Assembly (NCBI RefSeq): GCF_040361435.1
Contig: NZ_APNL01000006.1
Coordinates: 1-64,000, forward strand
Direction: 5' to 3'
Origin: Salinisphaera sp002433465
Lineage (GTDB): Bacteria > Pseudomonadota > Gammaproteobacteria > Nevskiales > Salinisphaeraceae
DNA length: 64,000 nucleotides
Shown: positions 8,126-16,016 of the stretch, piece after piece
How the letters are laid out: every line of letters starts with the position of its first letter
Position numbering within the stretch: position 1 is the first letter of the stretch
Translations under genes and position numbers: made by a program
Notes under the pieces: model-generated
What the model was told of the DNA's origin: nothing
The model's input: only the letters and a program-made list of their open reading frames with translations
Database searches by the model: none

Positions 8126-10059
8126 CCGACCAAAGTTTTGACGACGAACAGCAGCGCTATCTCAAGGGCGTGACCGCCGGGCTGCATATTGCCCGGGGCG
8201 TGCCGGGTATGACCGGGCTGACCGCGGGTAAACGCCTGCGCCCGGATGACTTCCATTCCCAGGCGCGTATTCGTGCGCAGGCGATGGGGGGCGAGCTGAC
8301 CAGCCAGGAACAGGCCAAGGCCGATCTCAACCCCAACGACATGTGGAACGAGATGGTGTCGCTGGCCAACGCCGGGGAATACCCGAAAGGCGACGACGTG
8401 TTCCTCATGAAGGGCCGCGGCATGTTCTATGTCGCGCCCAATCAGGACAGCTATATGTGCCGGCTGCGCATGCCGGGCGGTATTTTCTCGTCGCACCAGT
8501 TCCGCGCGGTCGCGGACCTGGCTGAAACCTACGGCGGCGGCTATACCCACGTCACCACCCGCGCCAATCTGCAAATTCGCGAGATCGGCGCCAAGGACCC
8601 GATCAACGTGCTCACCGGTCTCGCCGATGTCGGCCTGGTGGTCCAGGGCTCGGGCGGCGACAACATCCGCAACATCACCGGCAGCCCGCTGGCCGGCATC
8701 GACCCGGACGAGCTGATCGATGTCACGCCGTACTGCAAGCAGATGCACCACCACATTCTCAACCATCGCGAGCTCTACGGGCTGCCGCGCAAGTTCAATA
8801 TCGCCTTCGACGGCGGTGGCCGTATCAGCGCGCTCGAGGGCACCAACGACATCGGCTTTTCGGCCGTGCTGCCGAAAGCCGACGGCCCGCTCCCACGCCG
8901 GCCCTATTTCCGGATGGGCCTGGGCGGGATCACCGGGCACAAGGATTTCGCCCGCGATACCGGCGTCATGCTCAAGCCCGAGGAATGCGTGGCCGTGGCC
9001 CATGCCGTGCTCCACGTGTTTTTGGCCAACGGCGATCGCACCAGCCGCGACAAGGCCCGCCTGAAGTATGTGCTTGATCGCTGGGGCTTTGACAAGTTCA
9101 TGCGCGAAGTGCAGAAGCAGCTGCCGTTCACGCTGCGGCGCTACCCGCTGTCGCGCTGCGAGGCCCGGCACCCGGTCGAAAAAGCCGGCCATATCGGTAT
9201 CCACGATCACGGCGACGACAAGCAATATGTCGGCATCGTGCTGCCGGTCGGCAAGCTGACCATTCCCCAGATGCACGGCCTGGCGGATCTCGCCGACCGC
9301 TATGCCGATTCCAAGATGCGCACGACGGTCTGGCAGAACCTGGTGCTGGGCAACGTCGACAAGTCCGACATGAACGCGCTGGTCAGCGCTATCGAGAAAC
9401 TTGGCCTGCACGTCAACGCCAGCCCCGCGCGTACCGGCATGGTGGCCTGTACCGGCAGCTTCGGCTGCAAGTTCGCCAATGCCGAAACCAAGGGCAACGC
9501 GCTCAAGCTGGTCGACCATCTCGAAGCCACGCTCGATCTGGACGAGCCGCTCAATATTCATATGACCGGCTGTCCGAACTCCTGTGCCCAGCACTACGTG
9601 GGCGATATCGGCCTGCTCGGTGCGCGCGTAGCCGACCCGGAGGCCGACGATCCGGAAGAGGCCGACCAGGTCGACGGTTTTCATGTCTATATCGGCGGCG
9701 GCTATGAAAGCGAGGAAGGCATCGCCCGCGAGCTGGCGACCTCGATTCCGGTCGTACACCTGAACGCCTATCTGGAAAACCTGCTGGGGCTGTATCTGGA
9801 AGAACGCCACGACGGCGAGCGCTTCGTTGCCTTCGCGCGCCGCCAGGAGATTGATGATCTTCGCAAGCGTTTGGCCGAGCGTTCGGATAAAGCAGCAGCA
9901 GCGCAAGCCGAATCCGAGGAAAAAGCCTATTCCGAAGCCGAGGCACAGGCCGACACGCCGGAAGAGGTCAAAACCGAACGCGACGAGGCCGCCACAGACG
10001 ATTACGACCGCACGCCCAAAGAGGCCGAAGCCGCTCAGGACGGGCAGCGCACGGGCTGA
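8122..10059 (+). CDS. nirA: NirA-like sirohaem nitrite (or sulfite) reductase
   Basis: 645-aa assimilatory reductase with the duplicated ferredoxin-type NirA/Sir fold. Cluster ligands are Cys443 and Cys449 (ACTGSFGCK) and Cys484 and Cys488 (TGCPNSCAQ), binding the coupled [4Fe-4S]-sirohaem. It would reduce nitrite to ammonia by six electrons; the family also contains sulfite reductases, and context decides for nitrite. The last 70 or so residues are a low-complexity, Glu/Ala/Asp-rich tail beyond the normal family end, probably disordered. ATG at 8122 follows GGAG; an earlier in-frame start at 8002 has no good ribosome site. The next gene encodes its likely electron donor. Confidence 0.88.
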   Translation: MTDQSFDDEQQRYLKGVTAGLHIARGVPGMTGLTAGKRLRPDDFHSQARIRAQAMGGELTSQEQAKADLNPNDMWNEMVSLANAGEYPKGDDVFLMKGRGMFYVAPNQDSYMCRLRMPGGIFSSHQFRAVADLAETYGGGYTHVTTRANLQIREIGAKDPINVLTGLADVGLVVQGSGGDNIRNITGSPLAGIDPDELIDVTPYCKQMHHHILNHRELYGLPRKFNIAFDGGGRISALEGTNDIGFSAVLPKADGPLPRRPYFRMGLGGITGHKDFARDTGVMLKPEECVAVAHAVLHVFLANGDRTSRDKARLKYVLDRWGFDKFMREVQKQLPFTLRRYPLSRCEARHPVEKAGHIGIHDHGDDKQYVGIVLPVGKLTIPQMHGLADLADRYADSKMRTTVWQNLVLGNVDKSDMNALVSAIEKLGLHVNASPARTGMVACTGSFGCKFANAETKGNALKLVDHLEATLDLDEPLNIHMTGCPNSCAQHYVGDIGLLGARVADPEADDPEEADQVDGFHVYIGGGYESEEGIARELATSIPVVHLNAYLENLLGLYLEERHDGERFVAFARRQEIDDLRKRLAERSDKAAAAQAESEEKAYSEAEAQADTPEEVKTERDEAATDDYDRTPKEAEAAQDGQRTG

Positions 10060-10140
10060 GGTTCTGTCGTTTCGAAACCATTCGTTGGCGAAAAGTCGTT
10101 TGAGAAGGACGTAGCAGTCCGAACGAGCACGAGGTAGCAC

Positions 10141-11709
10141 ATGCCCACACAAGTTGATTTGATTCCCGAAGACGCACCCTTCGAAGCCGAACAGCGCGAA
10201 TGGCTCAATGGCCTGATATCGGCGCTGGCTGGCTGGGAAGGCTCGCTCGGCGGCGCCGAGCAGGGCGGCGGCGAGGCCAAGGAATCCTTTCCCTGGCACG
10301 ACCCGGGCATGGAAATGGAAGAGCGCATGGAGCTGGCGGAAGGCAAGCCCCACGAGCGCCAGCTCATGGCCGCCATGGCCCAGCTCGACTGCGGGCAGTG
10401 CGGCTATCTTTGCAAGACCTATGCAGAAGCCATCGCCTTCGAAGGCGAGGATCTGAATCGCTGCGTGCCGGGCGCCAAGGAAACCGAACGCAAGCTCAAG
10501 GAGCTGGTGGCCGAACAGGAAGCGGCCAAGGGCGGCGCGGCCGAACAAGAGGACACGCCCAAACCGGAACCCAAGCCGAAGAAAAAAGCGCCGCTGGGCA
10601 CCCGCGACAACCCTTACATGGCCAAGCTCAAGTCGAGCACGCCGCTCAATGCCGAGGGCTCGAGCAAGGACACCCGCCATGTGGTGATCGACCTCGGGAA
10701 TTCCGGCGTCGAGTACGAGGCCGGCGACTCCATGGGCATCTATCCCGAGAACGACCCGCGCACGGTGGACGCGATTCTCGCGGATATCGATGCCTCGGGC
10801 GGCGAAAAGGTCAAATCCCACGACGGCGAAAACAAGCTGCTGCGACAGGTGCTGCTCAAGGACGTCGATATCACCAAGCCGACCGACGACGCGGTGTCGG
10901 TGTTGGCAGAAGCCGCCACCGACGCCGACGAGGCCGAGGATCTGCGCATGCTCGCCGAGCGCGGCGTGGAAGAGGGCCAGACGCTGCTCGAGATCGTACG
11001 CGTCTATCCGAGCGCGCGGCCGAAGCTGCAGGATCTGGTCGATGCGCTAGGCCCGCTCCAGCCGCGGCTGTATTCGATTGCCTCGTCGTCGCGCCAGTAT
11101 CCCAACGAAATTCATACCACCGTCGCCGTGGTGAAAACGGCTGTCTATGGGCGTGGTTACAAGGGTGTGGCATCGACCTTTCTGGCCAAGCGCCTGTCGC
11201 GCCACGGCGAAGTACCGATGTATATCCAGCCGAGCCAGGAATTTCGGGTGAACGCCGATGGCGACCACCCGGCCATCATGATCGGCCCCGGCACCGGCAT
11301 CGCCCCGTTCATGGCGTTTTTGCAGGAACGCGAAGCCCGCGGTGATGCGGGCCGAAACTGGGTGTTCTTCGGCAACCCGGAATCGGCCAAGGACCATATC
11401 TACAAGGATCAGCTGGAAAAATGGCGCAGCGAGGGGCTGATCAGCCGGCTGACGCTGGCGTTTTCGCGCGATCAGAAGGAGAAGGTGTACGTTCAGAACC
11501 GCATGCGCGAACAGGCACGCGAATTCTGGGCCTGGCTGGAAGCGGGCGCGGTGATTTATATCTGCGGCGATGCCGAGCGCATGGCCAAGGACGTGGACAC
11601 GGCCCTGCACGATATCGTGATGGAGCAGGGCCAGATGAACGAGGCCCAGGCCAAACGCTATGTGGAGACGTTGGCCTCCGAGCATCGCTATCTACGCGAC
11701 GTGTACTGA
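10141..11709 (+). CDS. Fe-S/FNR flavoprotein, CysJ-like electron donor without flavodoxin domain
   Basis: 522-aa chimera. Residues 13-30 (PFEAEQREWLNGLISALA) resemble the N-terminal helix of CysJ. Then Cys84-x2-Cys87-x3-Cys91-x16-Cys108 (CGQCGYLC ... RCVPG) matches the RnfB-type FeS domain binding [4Fe-4S]. After a Lys/Pro/Glu linker comes a CysJ-type FAD/NADPH reductase: RLYSIASS for FAD, GPGTGIAPFMAFLQ for NADPH, and a CysJ-like end RYLRDVY with terminal Tyr. The FMN flavodoxin domain of CysJ is missing; the iron-sulfur domain seems to replace it. Next to nirA, the likely job is moving NADPH electrons to nitrite reductase. Start ATG at 10141 follows GAGG. Confidence 0.8.
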   Translation: MPTQVDLIPEDAPFEAEQREWLNGLISALAGWEGSLGGAEQGGGEAKESFPWHDPGMEMEERMELAEGKPHERQLMAAMAQLDCGQCGYLCKTYAEAIAFEGEDLNRCVPGAKETERKLKELVAEQEAAKGGAAEQEDTPKPEPKPKKKAPLGTRDNPYMAKLKSSTPLNAEGSSKDTRHVVIDLGNSGVEYEAGDSMGIYPENDPRTVDAILADIDASGGEKVKSHDGENKLLRQVLLKDVDITKPTDDAVSVLAEAATDADEAEDLRMLAERGVEEGQTLLEIVRVYPSARPKLQDLVDALGPLQPRLYSIASSSRQYPNEIHTTVAVVKTAVYGRGYKGVASTFLAKRLSRHGEVPMYIQPSQEFRVNADGDHPAIMIGPGTGIAPFMAFLQEREARGDAGRNWVFFGNPESAKDHIYKDQLEKWRSEGLISRLTLAFSRDQKEKVYVQNRMREQAREFWAWLEAGAVIYICGDAERMAKDVDTALHDIVMEQGQMNEAQAKRYVETLASEHRYLRDVY

Positions 11710-11711
11710 GT

Positions 11712-12545
11712 TCAGTTATCGAAGCGCGGGTCGTCCCAGACGCTGTGCATGCCGCCCGGCAGCGCGCGCAGCCGGCCAAGGGCGAGCCAGAACTGTTCGG
11801 GCGCATGGAAATCGGAGCCAACGGAGCCGGCCAGACCGTGTTGGTCGGCATCGCGTGCGGCGGTGACTTCCTGTTGACGGTCGGTGGTGCCGGTACAGAT
11901 TTCCAGCCCGTCGCCGCCGGCTGCGGCGAAGGCGGTCACCGCGCGCTGGCGCCATGCGCCCGAGAAGTTATAGCCGAACGGGTGGGCCAGTACCGCAATA
12001 CCGCCGGCGCCCTGAATCCATTGCACGGCACGGATCAGCGTGGTCCATTCCACGGATACATGGGCGTCGCGGCCGGGGCGTAGATAGCGTTTGAACGCCT
12101 GGGCATTATCGCGGCAGATGCCGTCTTCGATCAGCAGTCGGGCGAAATGCGGGCGCGTGATCTGACCGTCGCCGGCCAGCGCCCGGGCGCGACCGAGCGC
12201 GTTCGCAACGCCCTGTTTCTCGATCTTGGCGGCGATGCGTTCGGCCCGTTCACGCCGGACCTGTTGAAGGGCGGCCAGACCACCGGCAAGACCGGCGTCG
12301 GTTTCGTCGAAGGCCAGGCCCACGACATGCAGCGTGCGTTTTTGCCAGGTCACCGAAATTTCGACGCCGTTTATCAGATGGATACCGTGGGCCTGCGCGG
12401 CCACGCGGGCTTCGGCCAGGCCGTCGATGGTGTCGTGGTCGGTTAGCGCCAGAGTTTCGACTCCGGCTTCGGCGGCACGGGCGACGAGTTCGGTCGGTGT
12501 CAGGCGACCGTCCGAGCGGGTGGAATGGGAGTGTAGATCGATCAC
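11712..12545 (-). CDS. PHP-domain phosphoesterase, RNase AM/YciV-like
   Basis: 277 aa, cytoplasmic. It opens almost directly with the metal-binding motif IDLHSHSTRSDG, continues with LTDHDTIDG, then GVEIS and a late SDFHAP, all PHP metal ligands. Homologues (YciV/RnaseAM) hydrolyse 3',5'-nucleotide bisphosphates and trim RNA 5' ends; trpH-like naming is also used. The frame is open upstream to 12770, but that part lies in the palindromic repeat block and looks non-coding, so I take the GTG at 12545; no strong ribosome site supports it. It converges with the flavoprotein gene, whose stop is 2 bp away, so it is probably unrelated to nitrate use. Confidence 0.75.
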   Translation of the reverse strand: MIDLHSHSTRSDGRLTPTELVARAAEAGVETLALTDHDTIDGLAEARVAAQAHGIHLINGVEISVTWQKRTLHVVGLAFDETDAGLAGGLAALQQVRRERAERIAAKIEKQGVANALGRARALAGDGQITRPHFARLLIEDGICRDNAQAFKRYLRPGRDAHVSVEWTTLIRAVQWIQGAGGIAVLAHPFGYNFSGAWRQRAVTAFAAAGGDGLEICTGTTDRQQEVTAARDADQHGLAGSVGSDFHAPEQFWLALGRLRALPGGMHSVWDDPRFDN

Positions 12546-13443
12546 GGGTTGTATGGTCGCATGGACAGCGATGCGAAACCTCAAGCAAGAATTCGCCGCG
12601 AGTTGATTGACGATGTGAACGGATAGGGCCGCGCGTCTTTCGGCGCTCACAAGTTCGTCGAACCTTTCGTTTCGCGCTGCAGCGCGACTCCCTTTCGTTT
12701 GCTCGTCCAAACGAAAGGAAGCAAAGGAAAAGACGCCCGGGTTACGCGTCGGCGCTGCGCGCCGAACCACTGCGGTGCTCGGTCCGAAGGGATGCGCGCA
12801 GAACTCGGATCGCTTTGGCGATCCTCTAACACGCTACGCGCACCGGCGCAGTGCGCCGCACACCCTTCGGTCCTGCGCTTCTCGTTCGCTACACACGGGG
12901 CCCGAGTACAGGCAGCTAGCCCGTAGCGCGGCGTCCATACAACCATGTACTTGATGCTGGGGCTGTGGCTGCGTTCTTGTCGGCTTACGCTTCGCTAAGC
13001 TGACCTACAGAAGACGTGACCTTGAGCGAGCGATAGCGACGCTTGCCTGTATTAGGGCCCCTTGGGCGCAGCGCCGAGCAGCGCAGCCGGCAAGCGGAAA
13101 AGACGGCCGGATGTTTGAGCGCAGCGAGTTTCCGGCCGTCCCGCTTGCCGGCTGCGATGGGAGGGTATCGGCGCGTAGCGCCGACGCAAGACAGGGTGTC
13201 CTTTGCTTTGGTTACTTACCTGGACAAGCAAATGGAAGTCACTCGCGCAGCAGCGCGAAACCCCAAGCCGAAATTAACCCGCAACGTCGATTCCGCAAGC
13301 GAACGGTTCGGATTTTAAGTCTTCAAGCCTTGACCCATTGCTCGAATTTTTCCCGCGGCGCAGCGAGGAAAACCCATCTCAGCTTGAACTCAGCGTCGAT
13401 GGGGAACGTGCGGCGAGCATCCCGCTCCGAGACGGTGACTGAA
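12546..13443. repeat. Palindrome-rich composite intergenic repeat block
   Basis: About 900 bp with no supportable gene but dense inverted repeats. Examples: CGCGCTGCAGCGCG (12673-12686); CCTTTCGTTT/AAACGAAAGG (12691-12718); CGGCGC/GCGCCG (12750-12764); GGATCGC/GCGATCC (12807-12824); a 22-bp interrupted stem at 13086-13152; CGGCGC/GCGCCG near 13169. Related modules at about 12655-12735 and 13195-13270 face each other, sharing CCTTTGCTT, TGGAC(G/A)AGCAAA and a CGCGC..GCAGCGCGAAA end. The module resembles a recurrent intergenic sequence of Pseudomonas and relatives (TTTGGTTACTT...), from memory. Short frames here look spurious. Confidence 0.6.
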
Positions 13444-13480
13444 ACAAAAAACCCCACGGCACGTTCCCATGCCGCGGGGC
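13444..13480 (-). terminator. Intrinsic terminator of the aldo/keto reductase gene
   Basis: On the minus strand a hairpin with arms CCCCGCGGCA and TGCCGTGGGG (13452-13479, one mismatch) is followed by a T-rich run (13444-13451). It lies about 50 bp after the stop of the gene at 13531. Confidence 0.85.
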
Positions 13481-13530
13481 AGTCTGTCGGCCGTAATTCA
13501 CGGCCGATCCTCAGGCGAGTCTACCGACTA

Positions 13531-14595
13531 TCACTTCTGATAATCCTCGGCGTGATCGGCATGCAGCACCCAGTCGGCCGCGCCGAAGCGGTCGCTGGCG
13601 GCCATGGCCTGGTGCCAGTACGGGTAGATCAGCTGCGGCCGGCTCACGCGTTCGATCGCTGCATGCTCGTCGGCGCTCAGTTCGAGCTGTGCGCTGGCGA
13701 GGTTGTCTTCCAGCTGGTGGGCCTTGCGGGCGCCGATCACCGCCGTGGTAACGCCGGGGCGTTCGGTGATCCAGGCCAGTGCCACCTGGGCAGCGGATAC
13801 GCCGTGGGCATCGCCGACCTCGACCAGGGTTTCGATCAGGTCGAACAGCCGTTTTTCGTCGTGGATCGGCGGTTCCTGCCAGCCTTCGGAAAAGCGCGTG
13901 CCTTCGGGCGCATCCTTGTCGCGGCGATACTTGCCCGAGAGCAGACCGCCTGCCAGCGGGCTCCAGATCATGGTGCCCAGGCCGGCATCGTGGGCCATGG
14001 GCATGAGCTCGTATTCGGCTTCACGCGCCTGCGGCGTGTAGTGAATCTGCTGGCTGATCGGCTTGGTAAAGCCCTCGCGTTCGCAAACCTGCATCACCTT
14101 CATCGCATGCCAGGCCGAGAAGTTGGAGGTGCCGTAGTAACGGATCTTGCCGTGGCCGACGAGCGTGTCCATGAGCTGCAGCGTCTCTTCCAGCGGCGTG
14201 GTGCCGTCCCACATATGCAGCTGGTAGAGATCGATATGCTCGGTATTCAGCCGCTTGAGGCTGGCTTCGACCTGTTCGCGGATATGCAGGCGCGACAGGC
14301 CCCCTTCGTTGGGCCCGTCGCCCATGGGAAAACGCACCTTGGTGGTCACGAGTACGTCGTTGCGCTTGTCGCCCAGCGCCTTGCCGAGGATTTCCTCGGA
14401 GACGCCGGCCGAATACATATTGGCGGTATCGAAAAGATTGACGCCGTGATCGATGCTCATGTCGATGAGCCGGCGGGCTTCATCGACGCCGGTGTTGCCC
14501 AGCTTGGACATGAAGCCTTCGCCGCCGAAGGTCATGGTGCCGAGGGTGAGCTTGGAGATTTTCAGGCCGCTGTTGCCGAGGGTGCGGTACTGCAT
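13531..14595 (-). CDS. Aldo/keto reductase
   Basis: 354-aa NADP-dependent aldo/keto reductase with a TIM barrel. The expected tetrad is visible: Asp and Tyr in FDTANMYSAG, Lys in VTTKVRFP and His in LYQLHMWD; a C-terminal GARKAHQLEDN segment matches the coenzyme-binding end. It probably reduces aldehydes or ketones to alcohols; substrate unknown. ATG at 14595 follows GGAGC. The gene is monocistronic, with its own terminator on one side and a divergent hydrolase gene on the other. Confidence 0.92.
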   Translation of the reverse strand: MQYRTLGNSGLKISKLTLGTMTFGGEGFMSKLGNTGVDEARRLIDMSIDHGVNLFDTANMYSAGVSEEILGKALGDKRNDVLVTTKVRFPMGDGPNEGGLSRLHIREQVEASLKRLNTEHIDLYQLHMWDGTTPLEETLQLMDTLVGHGKIRYYGTSNFSAWHAMKVMQVCEREGFTKPISQQIHYTPQAREAEYELMPMAHDAGLGTMIWSPLAGGLLSGKYRRDKDAPEGTRFSEGWQEPPIHDEKRLFDLIETLVEVGDAHGVSAAQVALAWITERPGVTTAVIGARKAHQLEDNLASAQLELSADEHAAIERVSRPQLIYPYWHQAMAASDRFGAADWVLHADHAEDYQK

Positions 14596-14738
14596 GGCGG
14601 GCTCCGTCTATAGATGTAAGCTGAAGTTTGGTATGACGAGCCGGGTTTCAAACCCGATTTCTGCTTCGTTATCGAGTTGTTGCGGCGCAGCAGAATCGCC
14701 TAGACTTCGGCCTCCTTCGAGATCGAGGCGTTACGTCC

Positions 14739-15884
14739 ATGTCCCTGCTATCCGCCACCCGCGACCGTGTCGGCCGCGAACTCGCCCGCAGTCGCGCCCG
14801 CCTGCGGCATCTGCGCCAGCGCGTTTTCGATCGGCAGGCGCTGGTGCAGGCAGGCCAAACCCCGTTCGACGTCCTCCATGACGATGGCCTGGTGTCGCTG
14901 CGCTATTACCCGCCGCTTGCGGAAAGCGAAATCGAGCTGGCCGACGGCAGCCGCGTCGAGGTCGCGAAAACGACCCAGCGCACGCCGTTGGTGATCGTGC
15001 CGCCGCTCGCCGTGAACATGCTCATCTACGACCTGTTTCCCGAGCGCAGCCTTGTGCGGTATCTGCGCGCCCGCGGCTTCGAGCTGTATCTGGTCGACTG
15101 GGGCCGGCCCCGCCGTGCCCAGGATGATCTGCAGCTGGCGGATTATTTCGATCGCCTCCTGCCGGCTGCCCTCGATCGCGTGCGCGCACACAGCGGGGTA
15201 GAGCGCCTGAACCTGCACGGCTGGAGCTTCGGCGGGCTGTTCAGCCTGTGCCATGCGGCGATCGCGCCAGAAGGTATCGCCAACCTGGTGCTGGTGGGCG
15301 CGCCCGTGGACTATCACGACAACGGCGTGCTCGGTGAACGCTACAAGGCGCTCGCCCGTGCCGGCCACTGGACGCACGACAAGACCGGGCTGACCGCCCA
15401 CCACATACCGCCGACGCTGCTGCGCTCGCCCGGCGTGCTCAATTCGCTGGTGTTCAAGGCCACCAGCCCGATGGCAGCGGTTCGCAGCTATGCCGGGCTG
15501 GCGGCGAATCTCCATGACGAGGCGTATGTGAGCAACCATGCGACCAACGCCGCGTTTCTGGACGACATGGTGGCTTACCCGGGCGGCGTAGTGGCCGACT
15601 TCATCGATTATCTGTGGATCGACAACGTGCTGGGCGAGGGGCGTCTGCCCATGTCCGATCCGCCGGCTGATCTGTCGAACGTGCAGGCGCCGATTCTCAA
15701 TATAAGCGGCCGCGGCGATCCGATCGTTACGCCGTCCTGCAGTCAGGCGATGACGAAATTCGTGGCCAGCGACGATGTAACCTGCCGTACCATCCGCGGC
15801 GGTCATGTCGGCATCGTGTCCAGCGAAACCGCGTTGACCGAAACCTGGGGCGAGATCGCTGACTGGCTGATCGCCCGGGATTGA
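14739..15884 (+). CDS. PHA-synthase-like alpha/beta hydrolase with serine nucleophile
   Basis: 381 aa, alpha/beta fold with overall resemblance to class III PhaC: VIVPPLAVNMLIYDL, YLVDWGRP, a nucleophile elbow HGWSFGG at residues 160-166, an acid in GRGDPIVTPS, and GGHVG near the C-terminus. True PHA synthases use Cys in the lipase-like box; here it is Ser163. That suggests an esterase, depolymerase or acyltransferase rather than a polymerase, though some PhaC-like proteins remain uncharacterised. No phaE, phasin or phaAB genes adjoin. ATG at 14739 follows GAGG. It is divergent from the aldo/keto reductase. Confidence 0.72.
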   Translation: MSLLSATRDRVGRELARSRARLRHLRQRVFDRQALVQAGQTPFDVLHDDGLVSLRYYPPLAESEIELADGSRVEVAKTTQRTPLVIVPPLAVNMLIYDLFPERSLVRYLRARGFELYLVDWGRPRRAQDDLQLADYFDRLLPAALDRVRAHSGVERLNLHGWSFGGLFSLCHAAIAPEGIANLVLVGAPVDYHDNGVLGERYKALARAGHWTHDKTGLTAHHIPPTLLRSPGVLNSLVFKATSPMAAVRSYAGLAANLHDEAYVSNHATNAAFLDDMVAYPGGVVADFIDYLWIDNVLGEGRLPMSDPPADLSNVQAPILNISGRGDPIVTPSCSQAMTKFVASDDVTCRTIRGGHVGIVSSETALTETWGEIADWLIARD

Positions 15885-16016
15885 CGACGCCGCGCCCGAC
15901 GCGGGCCGGCCGGGCGCAATCGACTGGCCGCCTATGGGCCGGGTGGCTACACTCGAATGCACAACAGCGATTTCGATCGCGCGTGTAACACGGGCCTGTG
16001 CGACGAGGAGCAGCGG

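Noticed and set aside
8092..10821. 909-codon open frame on the minus strand opposite nirA
   Set aside because: It mirrors two well-supported plus-strand genes, has His/Val/Leu-biased composition typical of antisense in GC-rich DNA, and no domain.
12546..12770. N-terminal extension of the PHP phosphoesterase
   Set aside because: The added sequence comes from the repeat block and is not family-like; the PHP motif normally begins near the N-terminus.
12699..13318. Short frames in the palindromic block
   Set aside because: They translate hairpins of a recurrent intergenic repeat, of the kind often mis-called as small proteins.
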